DNA from: Dyella_B sp036746095
GTDB lineage: Bacteria; Pseudomonadota; Gammaproteobacteria; Xanthomonadales; Rhodanobacteraceae
Assembly: GCF_036746095.1 (NCBI RefSeq)
Contig: NZ_DAIOEU010000007.1
Span: 1 to 64,000 of the forward strand
Direction: 5' to 3'
Length of the DNA: 64,000 nucleotides
The notes under the pieces were generated by a model. The model had not been told where the DNA came from. It saw nothing but the letters and a program-made list of their open reading frames with translations, and searched no databases. The stretch's first letter is position 1. Every line of letters begins with the position of its first letter. The position numbers were made by a program, and so were the translations under genes. Positions 62,784 through 64,000 of the stretch are shown piece by piece.

Positions 62784-64000
62784 ATGCTTGAGAAGAAGTC
62801 GACGAAGTGGTCCACCCTGGCCTTGAGTTCGCTGAGCACCGCCGTGGGTGCTGCGATTTCCACCACCGTACTGACGGTGGCGCCAGTGCAAGCCGTGCAT
62901 GCCCAAAGCACGTGCGCCGCGCCGTGGAGCGCAAGCACCATTTACACCGCTGGCAACACGGCCAGCGAGAACGGCACCAATTACAAGGCGAACTGGTGGA
63001 CGCAGGGCAACGACCCGGCCACCAACAACGGTGGTCCGGGCAGCGGCCAGCCGTGGACGTCGCAGGGTTCGTGCACATCGACGCCGACCCCCACTCCGAC
63101 GCCGACGCCCACCCCGACGCCCACCCCGACACCCACACCCACTCCAACTCCAACCCCTACACCAACACCCACGCCTGCACCCGGCGGCTTCGTGTTCAGT
63201 CCGTATAAGGACATCACCATCAATCTCAACTGGAATACCAACGTCATGCAGACCGCGGTGACCGGTTCCACGATCCCGGTGGTGGGCAGCGGCAGCCTGT
63301 ATTCCAGCTACGAACCCAACCTGCCGGCGATTACGCTGGCGTTCGCTACCGGCGCGTGCGGCAGTGAAAACTGGGGCGGCGTATCGTCGTCCGGTTTCGT
63401 TTCCGGCAATATCAATGCGCTCAACAGCGCCGGCTTGAACTACATCGTATCGACCGGTGGCCAGGCAGGTACGTTTACCTGCTCGTCGCCATCGGCTTTC
63501 GAGAGTTTCATCGCGAGGTATTACACGTCGCACATGATCGGCGTGGACTTCGACATCGAAGGCGGCCAGACGCAGACGGATATCCAGCAATTGGTAGCCG
63601 ACGTGGCCGCTGCACAATCGCAGTATCCGAACCTGCGCTTCTCCTTCACGGTGGCAACGCTGGGTGCATCGGATGGCAGCTATGGCAGCGTCAATCAACT
63701 GGGGCAATGGGTGATCCAGGCGGTCAAGGCATCCAGCCCCGCGATCAACCACTACACCATCAACCTGATGACGATGGATTACGGCGGCACCAGTGCGGCC
63801 AACTGCGTGGTGGTGAATGGTGCGTGCGAGATGGGGCAGTCCGCGATTCAAGCGGCGACCAATGTGGAGCACACCTATGGCATCGCGGCCAGCCACATCG
63901 AGCTGACGCCGATGATCGGCCAGAACGATTCGCAAGGCGAAATCACCACGCTGGCCGATATCGATGCCATCACCAATTACGCCACCGCAAACGGCCTGGC
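62784..64000 (+). CDS. Chitinase, CBM5/12 plus GH18 (3' part outside window)
   Basis: The ATG at 62784 follows TGGAGACAGTCAC. A twin-leucine signal region (TLALSSLSTAVGAAISTTVLTVAPVQAVHA) precedes a small carbohydrate-binding domain (CAAPWSASTIYTAGNTASENGTNYKANWWTQGNDPATNNGG). Then a (TP)n linker of about 17 repeats leads into a GH18 barrel. The catalytic signature appears as IGVDFDIEGG, with the acid/base Glu present. MTMDYGG is a second GH18 block. The enzyme is probably secreted and hydrolyses chitin; the end is missing. Confidence 0.95.
   Translation, partial: MLEKKSTKWSTLALSSLSTAVGAAISTTVLTVAPVQAVHAQSTCAAPWSASTIYTAGNTASENGTNYKANWWTQGNDPATNNGGPGSGQPWTSQGSCTSTPTPTPTPTPTPTPTPTPTPTPTPTPTPTPTPAPGGFVFSPYKDITINLNWNTNVMQTAVTGSTIPVVGSGSLYSSYEPNLPAITLAFATGACGSENWGGVSSSGFVSGNINALNSAGLNYIVSTGGQAGTFTCSSPSAFESFIARYYTSHMIGVDFDIEGGQTQTDIQQLVADVAAAQSQYPNLRFSFTVATLGASDGSYGSVNQLGQWVIQAVKASSPAINHYTINLMTMDYGGTSAANCVVVNGACEMGQSAIQAATNVEHTYGIAASHIELTPMIGQNDSQGEITTLADIDAITNYATANGL
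63078..63182 (+). repeat. Low-complexity (Thr-Pro)n linker repeat
   Basis: About 100 bases of ACNCCN codons encode alternating Thr and Pro between the CBM and GH18 modules of the chitinase. Codons vary (ACG/ACC/ACT/ACA, CCG/CCC/CCA/CCT), so this is protein-level repetition more than a slippage-prone monotonous tract. Confidence 0.9.

Noticed and set aside
62625..63935. A 436-codon minus-strand frame across the chitinase
   Set aside because: Low-complexity Gly/Val runs come from the Thr-Pro linker; the plus-strand chitinase has domain motifs.
1..64000. CRISPR arrays, tRNA or rRNA genes, prophage
   Set aside because: No regularly spaced repeats, no tRNA T-loop in a cloverleaf context, no rRNA stretches, and no phage structural genes were seen.

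Overview
The window reads as a 64 kb stretch of chromosome from a gammaproteobacterium of the order Xanthomonadales, most likely family Rhodanobacteraceae (Dyella/Rhodanobacter/Luteibacter-like). This is inferred from the high-GC coding style, an XAC0095-type protein, a FabV-type enoyl reductase, the many secreted hydrolases and the dispersed REP-like palindromes. I see no rRNA, tRNA, CRISPR array, prophage or plasmid backbone. It is mostly housekeeping and accessory metabolism in short, often divergent transcription units.

Layout. 1-6.3 kb: a cut-off trypsin-like protease, an exported thioredoxin-fold protein with an STM3941-like membrane protein, a BPSS1780-like membrane protein, an XAC0095-type protein and a secreted M13 metallopeptidase. 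7-10.4 kb: secreted GH29 alpha-L-fucosidase and an OprB-like carbohydrate porin. 10.5-21 kb: a divergent SDR/TetR pair with two operator-like palindromes, a 2'-5' RNA ligase-like phosphodiesterase, an Lrp/AsnC regulator, an MHYT-GGDEF-EAL protein, a divergent AraC/SDR pair and a hemerythrin. 21.9-30.4 kb: a secreted Cys-containing protein, a membrane diguanylate cyclase, a decapitated cupin, a TPP-dependent decarboxylase with a MEKHLA protein, a membrane Mrr-type nuclease and an SPFH protein.

30.4-33.5 kb holds the most interesting locus. A SAM-dependent methyltransferase of the tetrapyrrole-methylase fold carries the hallmark active-site spacing of borosin peptide-backbone N-methyltransferases. 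It is followed on the same strand by a 99-residue acidic protein that looks like a split-borosin precursor. A periplasmic-TPR/GGDEF protein is coupled to the precursor by a TAATG stop/start overlap. I interpret this as a split borosin RiPP cluster joined to a cyclic-di-GMP output gene.

33.5-46.5 kb: a GIY-YIG-like protein, a GST/metaxin-like protein, an exported creatininase homologue, an exported beta-propeller protein, FabV, a three-module ferritin-like/[Fe-S]/CDGSH protein, a divergent SDR/LysR pair, a phosphoesterase and a MarR-GNAT fusion. 46.5-64 kb: 2OG-Fe(II) oxygenases, a Spy-like chaperone, a Ca2+/H+ antiporter, a REP-associated transposase (RAYT), an SRPBCC/ArsR pair diverging from a YCII-ECF sigma pair, two MFS transporters, a YXWGXW-repeat protein, a second Mrr-type membrane protein, tandem paralogues of unknown function, a VOC protein and the start of a CBM-linker-GH18 chitinase.

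Two families of short palindromic repeats sit between genes, some as inverted pairs (REPIN-like), and several touch gene ends. The RAYT gene may be related to their spread. Three GGDEF proteins show that cyclic-di-GMP signalling is well represented.
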